Positions 6,189 to 13,128 of a stretch of DNA of 21,712 nt are shown one piece after another. The notes beneath the pieces are model-generated. The model worked only from the letters and a program-made list of their open reading frames with translations, was not told the DNA's origin and ran no database searches. The translations under genes were made by a program, and so were the position numbers. Origin of the DNA: Candidatus Spyradenecus faecavium (GTDB lineage Bacteria; Verrucomicrobiota; Kiritimatiellia; RFP12; DVOR01); contig DVOR01000037.1 of assembly GCA_018713405.1 (NCBI GenBank), forward strand, positions 1 to 21,712. Direction: 5' to 3'. Within the stretch, counting starts at the first letter, position 1. Each line of letters starts with the position of its first letter.

Positions 6189-8681
6189 ATGGCGAAAGAC
6201 CCAGATGGATTGACCCCGATGATGCGGCAGTACCGCCGCACGAAGGAAGAGCTTGACGCGGACACCATCCTCTTTTTCAGGATGGGGGACTTCTACGAAA
6301 TGTTCTTCGAGGACGCGCATCGCGCGGCCCCCATCCTCGGCGTCGCCGTCACCAAGCGCGCGGGCGTGCCGATGTGCGGCGTGCCCTACCACGCGCTCGA
6401 CAACTATCTGGCCAAGGTCATCCGCGCCGGCATGAAGGCCGCCGTCTGCGAGCAGGCCGAAGACCCCAAGACCGCGAAGGGCCTCGTCCGCCGCGAGATC
6501 ACGCGCATCGTCTCGCCCGGCTCCCTCACCGAGGAGGCGCTCCTGAACGCCGAGGCCTCGAACTTCCTCGCGGCCGTCTTCGCCGCCAAGGGCGCCTATG
6601 GCGTCGCGGCGCTCGAGCTTTCGACCGGCGCGCTGGCGGTGGAGGACGCGCGCGACGAGGCCGCCCTCGTGGAGACGCTCCGCCGCATCGCCCCCAGCGA
6701 GACCCTGGTGGCCGACGACCAGCGCGACCTGCTCGCGCCGATGCTCGTCCAGTCCGTCGCCGGCACCCTCACCGCCACCGAGGCGTGGCGCTTCATGGCC
6801 GACCAGGCCGCCGACACGCTGACGCACCAATTCCAGGTCCACTCCCTGGAGGGCTACTGCGGGCAGGGGCCGTTGCCGCACTGGGTCCGCGCCGCCGGGG
6901 CGCTGCTGAACTACGTGCGCCACGAGCTCCGCCGCGACCTCTCGCACGTGCGCGCGCTGGACGTCCGCCACTCCGGCGACTTCCTGACGCTGGACGCGTG
7001 CACGTGCCGCAACCTGGACCTGTTGCCGACCCCCGGCGGACGGCCCGAGGCCGAGACCCTGCTGGGCGTGCTGGACGGCACGCGCACCCCGATGGGCAAG
7101 CGTCTGCTCCGCGCCTGGATCCGTTCGCCCCTCCGCTCCCTGCCCGCCATCCATGCGCGGCAGGACGCCGTGGAGGACCTGCAGGGCGACCGCCGCCGCC
7201 TCTCCGACCTGCGTGCCATCCTCGCCGAGACGCGCGACCTGGAGCGCGTGATGACGCGCCTCTCCGGCGGCTCCGGCAACGCCCGCGACCTCCGCGCCCT
7301 GGCCGATTCCCTCGCGCAGATCCCCAAGCTCCGCGAGCGCCTCGCCGGGGCCCGGGCCAAGCGCCTCGCCCAGTTGGCCGGGACCCTGCGCGACCTGCCT
7401 GAGCTCACCGCCGAGCTGGCGCGCGCCCTCGTCGACGACCCGCCCCTCACCATCCGCGAGGGCGGCCTCATCCGCACGGGCTACAACCCCGACCTCGACG
7501 GCTACCGTGAGGCCGCGCAGAACGGCCACGACTGGATCGCCCGTTACCAGGCCGAGCAGCAGGAGGCCACCGGCATCCGAACCCTGCGCGTGCGCCACAA
7601 CAACGTCTTCGGCTTCTACATCGAGGTCAGCAAGTCCCAGCTCGCCCTCGTGCCGCCCACCTACGAGCGCCGCCAGACCATCGTCAACGCCGAGCGCTAC
7701 GTCACGCCCGAGCTCAAGGAGTACGAGAGCCGCATCTACGGCGCCCAGGAGAAGGGCAACGCGTTGGAGTACGAGCTCTTCCAAGCCCTCCGCGCCAAGG
7801 CCGTCGCCCAGCTGGCGCCCATCCAGGCCACCGCCGCCGCCGTCGCCGAGCTGGACGTGCTCCAGGGCTTCGCCGACCGCGCGCTGGCCCTGGCCTACCG
7901 CCGGCCCGTGGTCGACGACTCGCTGGACCTGGTCATCCGCGAGGGGCGCCACCCCATCGTGGAGCTGCAGCCCGGGGCGGAGCGTTTCGTGCCCAACGAC
8001 GCCCACCTCAACGGCGACTCGCGCCAGTTCATCCTCATCACCGGCCCCAACATGGCCGGCAAGTCCACCTACATCCGCCAGGTGGCCATCCTCGCCGTCA
8101 TGGCGCACCTCGGCTGCCCCGTGCCCGCCGAGGAGATGAAGATCGGCTTGGTCGACCGCGTCTTCACGCGCGTCGGCGCGGGCGACGACCTTGCGCGCGG
8201 CCGCTCCACCTTCATGGTCGAGATGCAGGAGACCGCCAACATCCTCAATAACGCCACCCCGCGTTCCCTCATCGTCCTCGACGAAATCGGGCGCGGCACC
8301 TCCACCTTCGACGGCATCTCCATCGCCTGGGCCGTGGTGGAGTACCTCCACAACACCCCCCAGCGCAAGGCCCGTACCCTTTTCGCCACCCACTACCACG
8401 AGCTCACCGACCTCGCCTCCGCCCTGCCCGGCGTCAAGAACTACACCGTCCAGGTCCGCGAGCAGGGCGACTCCATCGTCTTCCTTCGGCGCATCGTCCC
8501 CGGCGCCGCCGACAAGAGCTACGGCATCCACGTCGCCCGCCTCGCCGGCCTCCCCGTCCCCGTCGTCGACCGCGCCAACGTCATCCTCGCCGGCCTCGAG
8601 GGCCAAAAGGCCCCGACCCCCGAGCTCCCCAAGCGCCGCCGCACCCCCGCCGACGACGACCGCCAGCTCTCTCTTTTCTGA
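6189..8681 (+). CDS. mutS: DNA mismatch repair protein MutS
   Basis: An 830-residue MutS, the mismatch-recognition ATPase of methyl-independent and methyl-directed repair. The N-terminal mismatch-binding motif is present: RMGDFYEMFFEDA, with Phe35-x-Glu37 as the wedge pair. The C-terminal ATPase has Walker A TGPNMAGKST near 618-627, Walker B LIVLDEIGRGTSTFDG near 693-708 and ATHYHEL. The protein ends in QLSLF, the beta sliding-clamp binding motif often found at the MutS C-terminus. The start is uncertain between ATG 6189 (MAKDPDGLTPMMRQY) and ATG 6180 (MERMAKDP); 6180 lies inside the -10 box TATAAT, so 6189 is preferred. No Shine-Dalgarno is correctly placed, which suggests a leaderless message. 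An acyltransferase gene follows after 25 bp. Confidence 0.96.
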   Translation: MAKDPDGLTPMMRQYRRTKEELDADTILFFRMGDFYEMFFEDAHRAAPILGVAVTKRAGVPMCGVPYHALDNYLAKVIRAGMKAAVCEQAEDPKTAKGLVRREITRIVSPGSLTEEALLNAEASNFLAAVFAAKGAYGVAALELSTGALAVEDARDEAALVETLRRIAPSETLVADDQRDLLAPMLVQSVAGTLTATEAWRFMADQAADTLTHQFQVHSLEGYCGQGPLPHWVRAAGALLNYVRHELRRDLSHVRALDVRHSGDFLTLDACTCRNLDLLPTPGGRPEAETLLGVLDGTRTPMGKRLLRAWIRSPLRSLPAIHARQDAVEDLQGDRRRLSDLRAILAETRDLERVMTRLSGGSGNARDLRALADSLAQIPKLRERLAGARAKRLAQLAGTLRDLPELTAELARALVDDPPLTIREGGLIRTGYNPDLDGYREAAQNGHDWIARYQAEQQEATGIRTLRVRHNNVFGFYIEVSKSQLALVPPTYERRQTIVNAERYVTPELKEYESRIYGAQEKGNALEYELFQALRAKAVAQLAPIQATAAAVAELDVLQGFADRALALAYRRPVVDDSLDLVIREGRHPIVELQPGAERFVPNDAHLNGDSRQFILITGPNMAGKSTYIRQVAILAVMAHLGCPVPAEEMKIGLVDRVFTRVGAGDDLARGRSTFMVEMQETANILNNATPRSLIVLDEIGRGTSTFDGISIAWAVVEYLHNTPQRKARTLFATHYHELTDLASALPGVKNYTVQVREQGDSIVFLRRIVPGAADKSYGIHVARLAGLPVPVVDRANVILAGLEGQKAPTPELPKRRRTPADDDRQLSLF

Positions 8682-8706
8682 GTTCGTCACCCCACGCTTT
8701 GCCGTC

Positions 8707-9780
8707 ATGTCCTCCGCCACGCCTGATTTACCCCACCCCCCGCACAGAGACGGGGGAGTAGAGCTCTTCCGTTGCCTGTTGATGTTCCTGGTCGTATCGC
8801 TCCATGTTTGTGAGCTTACGCCTCTAAGTCAAGGCCATTCTGCACTCTTCCTTTATGCCGCGACCATTCCGGCGGTGGATGGCTTTGTCTCTATCTCCGG
8901 GTGGTATGGGATTCGCTTTGCGTGGCGCAAGTTTTTCCGCTTGTGGGGGCTTATGGTTTTTTACATGGCCCTTTCTACCGGTGCGGTTGTTCTTGCCAAG
9001 TTACTCGACCCGGCCTTCCCGGTTGGGATTCCTCGTCCGTTTGGGTATGGTGGCTGGTGGTTTGCCGTTACCTATCTGGCGTTGATGATGGTGGCTCCAA
9101 TTGTCAACGCCGGGTTGGAGACATTGGCCAAAACTCCTCGCCAACTATGGATTGCGTTGGGGTTGTTGGTTGCGATGGAGTGCATGACCTGGGGACTTCT
9201 ACCGTTGGGAATCCAGGCGGTTTCATGGGATGCACTCTCTTTGGAGAACCTGGTTTTTGTCTATGTTGTGGCTAGAGCACTTAGCCTGCTTGGTTGTGGG
9301 GAATGGTTGAAGAGGATTGGGCGCTGGACTTTCCCGCTGTTCACGTTGCTCTTGGTTATGGCGGTGCCTTTGCGTGAGTTGGCTGGGACTTGGCTGGGAC
9401 AAGATCAACTTTGGCGCTTCAAGCTTGACCCAATGGTGTGTGACACCGTGCGGAGTGGATTAGACTTCGATGCCCCGCCTATTTGGTTGACAGGCTTGGC
9501 CGGTCTAGGTTGCTTTTTGGCGTTGCGGTTGCCTTATTGGGTGGCCCGTGTCGCAGGGTTTATAGGCCCGTCTATGTTCGGCGTTTACCTGATTCATACC
9601 ACTAAGATAGCCGAATTTGGCTACACAAAGGTCGCCCAATGGGCGATAGAGACCTTCCCTAACACGCCGACGATTGTTTTGGCCCTCTTGGTTTCCGCGC
9701 TGGTTTTTTGTTCGGCTCTCGCATTGGATCTTATTCGCCGCGGAGGGTTGGCGCTGTTGCGCGCCCGCTTTGGGCGGTGA
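8707..9780 (+). CDS. Acyltransferase family 3 integral membrane protein
   Basis: A 357-residue polytopic membrane protein of the acyltransferase-3 group (PF01757: OafA, WecH and polysaccharide O-acetyltransferase relatives), expected to move an acyl group onto a cell-surface glycan. The first helix has GGVELFRCLLMFLVVSLHV with the family's conserved His (His33). ISGWYGIRFAWRKFFRLW matches the SGY...kR..RL motif, WWFAVTYLALMMVAPIVN matches the WFl.aYl..y...P block, and FGVYLIHTT near the end is the second typical His. About ten hydrophobic segments alternate with short loops. The start at ATG 8707 has no good ribosome site and could lie slightly downstream. Codons ending in T or A are far more common here than in mutS, which suggests recent transfer. 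It is convergent with thiE across 22 bp with no terminator. The substrate cannot be deduced. Confidence 0.82.
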   Translation: MSSATPDLPHPPHRDGGVELFRCLLMFLVVSLHVCELTPLSQGHSALFLYAATIPAVDGFVSISGWYGIRFAWRKFFRLWGLMVFYMALSTGAVVLAKLLDPAFPVGIPRPFGYGGWWFAVTYLALMMVAPIVNAGLETLAKTPRQLWIALGLLVAMECMTWGLLPLGIQAVSWDALSLENLVFVYVVARALSLLGCGEWLKRIGRWTFPLFTLLLVMAVPLRELAGTWLGQDQLWRFKLDPMVCDTVRSGLDFDAPPIWLTGLAGLGCFLALRLPYWVARVAGFIGPSMFGVYLIHTTKIAEFGYTKVAQWAIETFPNTPTIVLALLVSALVFCSALALDLIRRGGLALLRARFGR

Positions 9781-9802
9781 AGGCAACCGCGGGGCAGGGC
9801 GG

Positions 9803-10420
9803 TCAGTGGAGGGCGGCCCAGCGGTCTTGGAGGCGGCGGATGGCGTCGTAGGGCGCGGGGTCGCGGCAGACGGCGCGGACGACGGCGAAGGCGGTGGCGC
9901 CGGCGGCGGCAACGGCGGGGAGGCGGGCCTCGTCGATGCCGCCGATGGCGATGGTGGGCCAGGGGGCGGCGCGGATGATGCGGCCGGCCTCGTCGGGGCC
10001 GAGGGTGGGGTCGGGGATGGCCTTGGTGGGGGTGGCGTAGAGGGGGCCGACGCCGATGTAGTCGGGCGAGACTGCCTCGGCGGCACGCATCTGCGCGAAG
10101 GAGTGGGTGGAGAGGCCGAAGAGGCGGAGCCCCGGGAAGGCGGCCCGGGCCTCGGGGAGGGGGAGGTCGCCTTGGCCCAGGTGGACGCCGTCGGCCTCGG
10201 CCTCGGCGGCGAGGGCGGGGTCGTCGTTGACGATGAAGCAGGTGTCCGTGCCGCGGGTGATGGCGCGCAGGCGCTTGGCGGTGGCGAGGATCTCGGCGCG
10301 GGGGGCGCGCTTCATGCGGAGCTGGAGGTAGCCGAGGCCGGCCTTGACGGCGGCCTCCGCGACGGTCTCGTAGCTGGTGACGGGGTCGGTGACGATGAGG
10401 CAGAGTCCGGAGAGTGTCAT
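9803..10420 (-). CDS. thiE: Thiamine-phosphate synthase
   Basis: A 205-residue TIM-barrel enzyme that joins the pyrimidine HMP-PP to thiazole phosphate to give thiamine phosphate. Visible family blocks: LCLIVTDP at the N-terminus, YLQLRMK near 31-37 (pyrophosphate binding), CFIVNDDPALAAEAEADG and then VHLGQGDLP near 61-87, FGLSTHS, DYIGVGPLYATPTK (thiazole-phosphate site) and the phosphate-binding AIGGID. The ATG at 10420-10418 gives a normal N-terminus but has no Shine-Dalgarno; the 40 nt ahead are pyrimidine-rich. It lies downstream of thi4 on the same strand, separated by a 290-bp spacer of repeats. Thi4 makes the thiazole moiety, so the two genes serve adjacent steps. A thiazole-ADP hydrolase and thiC or thiD are not in the window. 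Confidence 0.95.
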   Translation of the reverse strand: MTLSGLCLIVTDPVTSYETVAEAAVKAGLGYLQLRMKRAPRAEILATAKRLRAITRGTDTCFIVNDDPALAAEAEADGVHLGQGDLPLPEARAAFPGLRLFGLSTHSFAQMRAAEAVSPDYIGVGPLYATPTKAIPDPTLGPDEAGRIIRAAPWPTIAIGGIDEARLPAVAAAGATAFAVVRAVCRDPAPYDAIRRLQDRWAALH

Positions 10421-10460
10421 GGTTGCGCCAGGATGAGGTGAAGTGGGGGGAGGAAATGGG

Positions 10461-10511
10461 GAGAACGGAGAACGGAAAACGGAGAACGGAACGCCCCTGC
10501 GGGGCGACAGG
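10461..10511 (-). repeat. AGAACRG heptad/CGCCCC-hairpin repeat, copy upstream of thiE
   Basis: On the plus strand, GAGAACGG-type heptads run from 10461 to 10490, then the hairpin CGCCCC-TGC-GGGGCG and GACAGG. The same module recurs at 15852-15902 with CAG in place of CGG. In both places its edge is exactly 40 nt from the start codon of a minus-strand gene (thiE at 10420, pepP-like at 15811). Confidence 0.85.
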
Positions 10512-10527
10512 CGAAGCCATGGGCACT

Positions 10528-10579
10528 GGCGGCGTCAGCCGCCGTCCTAGACGTCCTAGACGTCCTATAGGTCCTATCG
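10528..10579. repeat. GC hairpin followed by four 9-bp tandem repeats
   Basis: GGCGGC-GTCA-GCCGCC (10528-10543) is a perfect 6-bp hairpin. It is followed by 9-bp units gtcctagac (10544), gtcctagac (10553), gtcctatag (10562) and gtcctatcg (10571). This is part of the 10421-10710 spacer between thi4 and thiE, in which I see no gene. Confidence 0.85.
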
Positions 10580-10590
10580 CGACGCCTTTT

Positions 10591-10693
10591 CGAGAAACGC
10601 AGAGGCGCAAGGGATGGGCACGGCAGTGAGGCGCGACGCGCCGAACGGTGAAGTGCCCAGGCCCTTGCGCCCCTTTGTGTCTTCGTGGGAAGG
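10591..10693 (-). repeat. Long-hairpin dispersed repeat, copy 1
   Basis: Read on the minus strand, this matches 13925-14031 over about 100 bp. The outer stem is GGCGCAAGGG with CCCTTGCGCC, extended by TGGGCAC with GTGCCCA; inside lies the hairpin GGCGCG-TC-GCGCC. It has no coding capacity and resembles a REP/MITE-like palindromic element. Confidence 0.8.
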
Positions 10694-10710
10694 GGCCGTT
10701 CTCCGATTCT

Positions 10711-11493
10711 TCAGGCCCGGAGGTCCTGAAGGATGAGGTCGGCGACCTTCTTGCCGGACTTGAGCATGCCGCCGAAGATGGGGCCCATGCGGAAACCGCC
10801 CTGGACGTTGTTGGCGGCCATGCCCGAGGCGTAGAGGCCGGGGTAGAGGCGCTTGGTGTTGAGGACGGTGGTGCGCTCGCCGTCTTCCATCCACATGGGC
10901 TTCTCGCCCATGATGCCGCCGGTGGGGGAGTCGACCTTGATGCCGGCCTTGTCGACGGCCTTGTGGACGATTTCGGAGGGGTGGCCGGTGCCGTCGAGGA
11001 CGGCGCGGGCGGTGACGACCACGGGGTCGACGTGCATGTCCAGGCGGCGGACGGGGTTCCAGTTGACGACCAGGCCGCAGACCTTGCCCACGCGGACGCA
11101 GATGTCCTCGACGCACATGGCGTTGAAGATGACGGCGCCGGCCTTGCGCGCGCCGAAGATGAGGCCGGAGGCCATCTCGACGGAGTCCAGCGTGTGGTAG
11201 CCGTTGCCGAGGTCCTTGGTGGTGATGTCGAAGTCGTGCAGGATGGGCGCGGCGTCGGCCTGGACGACGACCTCGTTGAAGAGCATGCCGCCGCCCCAGG
11301 TGCCGCCGCCGGGGGCGAGCTTGCTCTCGAAGACCGCGACCTTGAGGCCGGCCTGGGCCAGGTAGCGGGCGGCCACGAGCCCGGAGGGGCCCGCGCCGAC
11401 GATGCCGACGTCGACCGCCAGGTTGCGCTCGAACTTCTCGAAGAAGGCGCGGACGATCGCGCCGGAGATGGTCTCTTCCATCACGTCTGCCAT
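10711..11493 (-). CDS. thi4: Thi4-family thiazole synthase (sulfide-dependent, archaeal-type)
   Basis: A 260-residue Rossmann-fold protein of the Thi4 family, which builds ADP-thiazole from NAD and glycine. The dinucleotide-binding GAGPSG is at 33-38, followed by ESKLAPGGGTWGGGMLFNEVVV (55-77), the family glycine-rich block, and a C-terminal NVQGGFRMGPIFGGMLKSGKK. In yeast Thi4 a Cys donates its sulfur once and the enzyme dies. Here the matching segment is LDMHVDP with His154, as in methanogen homologues that are true catalysts using free sulfide and iron. So this is predicted to be a multi-turnover, sulfide-dependent enzyme, suggesting an anoxic or sulfidic habitat. The ATG at 11493-11491 has AAGGAG 6 nt ahead. 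The 68-bp leader holds the tig terminator but no TPP riboswitch. Confidence 0.9.
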   Translation of the reverse strand: MADVMEETISGAIVRAFFEKFERNLAVDVGIVGAGPSGLVAARYLAQAGLKVAVFESKLAPGGGTWGGGMLFNEVVVQADAAPILHDFDITTKDLGNGYHTLDSVEMASGLIFGARKAGAVIFNAMCVEDICVRVGKVCGLVVNWNPVRRLDMHVDPVVVTARAVLDGTGHPSEIVHKAVDKAGIKVDSPTGGIMGEKPMWMEDGERTTVLNTKRLYPGLYASGMAANNVQGGFRMGPIFGGMLKSGKKVADLILQDLRA

Positions 11494-11514
11494 GTGAAAC
11501 TCCTTATCTCTTAA

Positions 11515-11543
11515 AACGGACGCCCCGGGGGCGCCGGGGCGTC
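11515..11543 (-). terminator. Intrinsic terminator of tig
   Basis: On the minus strand GACGCCCCGG, loop CGCCC, CCGGGGCGTC (11543-11519) form a perfect 10-bp stem followed by CGTTTT. It lies 18 bp after the tig stop and 25 bp before thi4, so thi4 is either partly read through or has its own weak promoter. Confidence 0.8.
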
Positions 11544-11561
11544 GCGGGGGCGTTGCGCGGC

Positions 11562-12857
11562 TCAGAGCACGGCGCAGACGGGCACCAGGGCGTTGAGGAC
11601 CTTCTGGCAGAGGGCGTCCTCGAGCACCTGGCTCAGGCGGCCGTTGTCGCGCAGGCGGCGGACGACCTCCTTGGGCGGCATGCGCAGGCGGTCGGCCAGC
11701 GCGGCGATGGCGCCGTCGGCCTCCTCGCCGGTGAGCTTGATGTCGCGGGCCTTGGCCACGGCCAGGAGGGTGTAGTTGCGGCGGAGGCGCTTGGCGGCGC
11801 GCTCCTGGGCCTGGGCGTAGACGGGGTCCTTGCGGAGGCCGTCGGGGTCGTCCTTGAAGCGCTCGAGCGGGTTGGAGGCGTCGCTGTAGAGCTCGTCGTA
11901 GGTCCAGCGGTCAAGCACGCTCTGGGGCAGGTCGAAGGAGACCGAGGCGTCGATGGCGTTGACCAGGTCGCTGAGGGCGCGCTGCCCTTCCTCGTACTGG
12001 CGGGTGACGCCGAGGCTGTCCTTGACGTTCTGGCGCACCTCGTCCATGTCCTTGGCGTTGAAGCGGGCCACCACGGCCGCGTCGTCGGCGGGGACGTACT
12101 TGCGCAGGGTCTTCAGGGTGACGTCGTAGTGCACGGCCTTGCCGGAGAGGTCCGCGACGCGGAAGTCCGCGGGGTAGGTGACGTCCAGCGCGAAGGCGTC
12201 GTTCACCTTCTTGCCGCGGAGCGCCTCGGCGAGGCCGGGGATGAAGGCGTCGGTGCGGAGCTGCAGCCAGTAGCCCTCGTCGCTGACGTAGCGGGCGGCG
12301 GCGTCGGAGAGGCCGTCCTTGGCGAGGTCGGAGGTGAAGGAGATCTCGGCCAGGTCGTCCTCGGCGGCGGTCTCCTCGCCCTCGGCGTTGCGGAAGGAGG
12401 CGGCCATCTTGCGGACGTCGGCCAGGCGGGACTCGAGCATCTCGTCGGTGACCTCGGCGTCGACCTTCTTCACCTGCCACTTGGCCTCCTCGGGGAGGTC
12501 GAAGCGCGGATCCAGGTCGAGGACCGCGGTGAGCGAGGCGCCCTGGCCGGGCTCGGCCTTGAAGTCCTTGACGTCGACGACGCGGGCCAGCTCGCGGCCC
12601 TGCTGCTCGAGCGTCTTCTTGGTGTCCGTGACGGCGGCGTCAAGGATCTCCTGGTTGACGCTCTGCTGGATGTCCTTGCCGTAGAGCGCCTCGATGCGCG
12701 CCATGGGCACCTTGCCGGGGCGGAAGCCGGGTAGACGCACGCGCTTGGCGAAGAGGGTGTTCACCTTCTTGCGGATGGGGGCGACGTCCTCGGCGGTCAG
12801 TTCGGTGGCGACGACCACGCGGCAGGGGCCTTCCTCTTTAACAATCTCAGTCTTCAT
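11562..12857 (-). CDS. tig: Trigger factor (ribosome-associated chaperone, peptidyl-prolyl isomerase)
   Basis: A 431-residue trigger factor, which binds uL23 at the tunnel exit and shields nascent chains. The N-terminal ribosome-binding domain shows the loop signature GFRPGKVP (44-51). The FKBP-like isomerase domain spans roughly 155-245, with DDLAEISFT, FIPGLAEALRGKKVNDAFALD split over 215-235, and LSGKAVHYDVTLKTLRKYVP. The C-terminal helical chaperone arms follow, to about residue 425. The ATG at 12857-12855 is preceded by AAGGA about 11 nt upstream, a slightly long spacing. The usual clpP and clpX neighbours are absent: a terminator and thi4 follow. Its promoter region carries the same phased palindrome array as rpsB, suggesting common control. 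Confidence 0.95.
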   Translation of the reverse strand: MKTEIVKEEGPCRVVVATELTAEDVAPIRKKVNTLFAKRVRLPGFRPGKVPMARIEALYGKDIQQSVNQEILDAAVTDTKKTLEQQGRELARVVDVKDFKAEPGQGASLTAVLDLDPRFDLPEEAKWQVKKVDAEVTDEMLESRLADVRKMAASFRNAEGEETAAEDDLAEISFTSDLAKDGLSDAAARYVSDEGYWLQLRTDAFIPGLAEALRGKKVNDAFALDVTYPADFRVADLSGKAVHYDVTLKTLRKYVPADDAAVVARFNAKDMDEVRQNVKDSLGVTRQYEEGQRALSDLVNAIDASVSFDLPQSVLDRWTYDELYSDASNPLERFKDDPDGLRKDPVYAQAQERAAKRLRRNYTLLAVAKARDIKLTGEEADGAIAALADRLRMPPKEVVRRLRDNGRLSQVLEDALCQKVLNALVPVCAVL

Positions 12858-12899
12858 CTGGTCAGGGATCCTTCTTGGATGTCAAATCAATAACGCCCA

Positions 12900-12910
12900 A
12901 TGATACCACA
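12900..12910 (-). promoter_or_regulatory. Extended -10 promoter of tig
   Basis: The minus strand reads TGTGGTATCAT, with no clear -35. The start point is predicted near 12893, giving a leader of about 36 nt. The palindrome array begins about 34 bp upstream, close enough for a bound protein to touch polymerase. Confidence 0.65.
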
Positions 12911-12943
12911 TTTCACGGGAAAAGGGAAATGCCCGGCAAGCGT

Positions 12944-13037
12944 CCCCGCCAAACCCTAAAGGATCTGGGGAGAAACCCTAAGGGGTTCGACCCAAAACCC
13001 TAAGGGTTTCGAGGCAAACCCTTAAGGGTTTCGGAAA
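12944..13037. repeat. Phased palindrome array, copy B (tig/ADP-ribosylglycohydrolase divergent region)
   Basis: The same layout as 5992-6085: a shared 16-bp start (12944-12959), a diverged 13-bp link, then 65 bp identical to copy A (12973-13037). AAACCC units begin at 12951, 12973, 12995 and 13016. The flanks outside the array are largely different, so the array itself is what is conserved. Confidence 0.92.
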
Positions 13038-13095
13038 TGCATAATGACTTATTTGGGATTGGGCCCTTTTCCCGGGGGGCGTCGGCGAGCGGCGG

Positions 13096-13106
13096 TGTGG
13101 TAGAAT
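13096..13106 (+). promoter_or_regulatory. Extended -10 promoter of the ADP-ribosylglycohydrolase gene
   Basis: TGTGGTAGAAT, the same box as at mutS with one change in the hexamer. The transcript would start near 13113, leaving a leader of about 16 nt that just fits the AAAGGAAG ribosome site. Confidence 0.65.
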
Positions 13107-13128
13107 GGTGCGCAGAAAGGAAGCAACG

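Noticed and set aside
11494..11561. TPP riboswitch ahead of thi4
   Set aside because: The 68-bp spacer is filled by the tig terminator and ribosome site; no CTGAGA or conserved THI-box blocks are seen there or before thiE.
13105..13128. Earlier start for the ADP-ribosylglycohydrolase at 13105
   Set aside because: That ATG overlaps the -10 box; ATG 13129 has the ribosome site and gives the family N-terminus.
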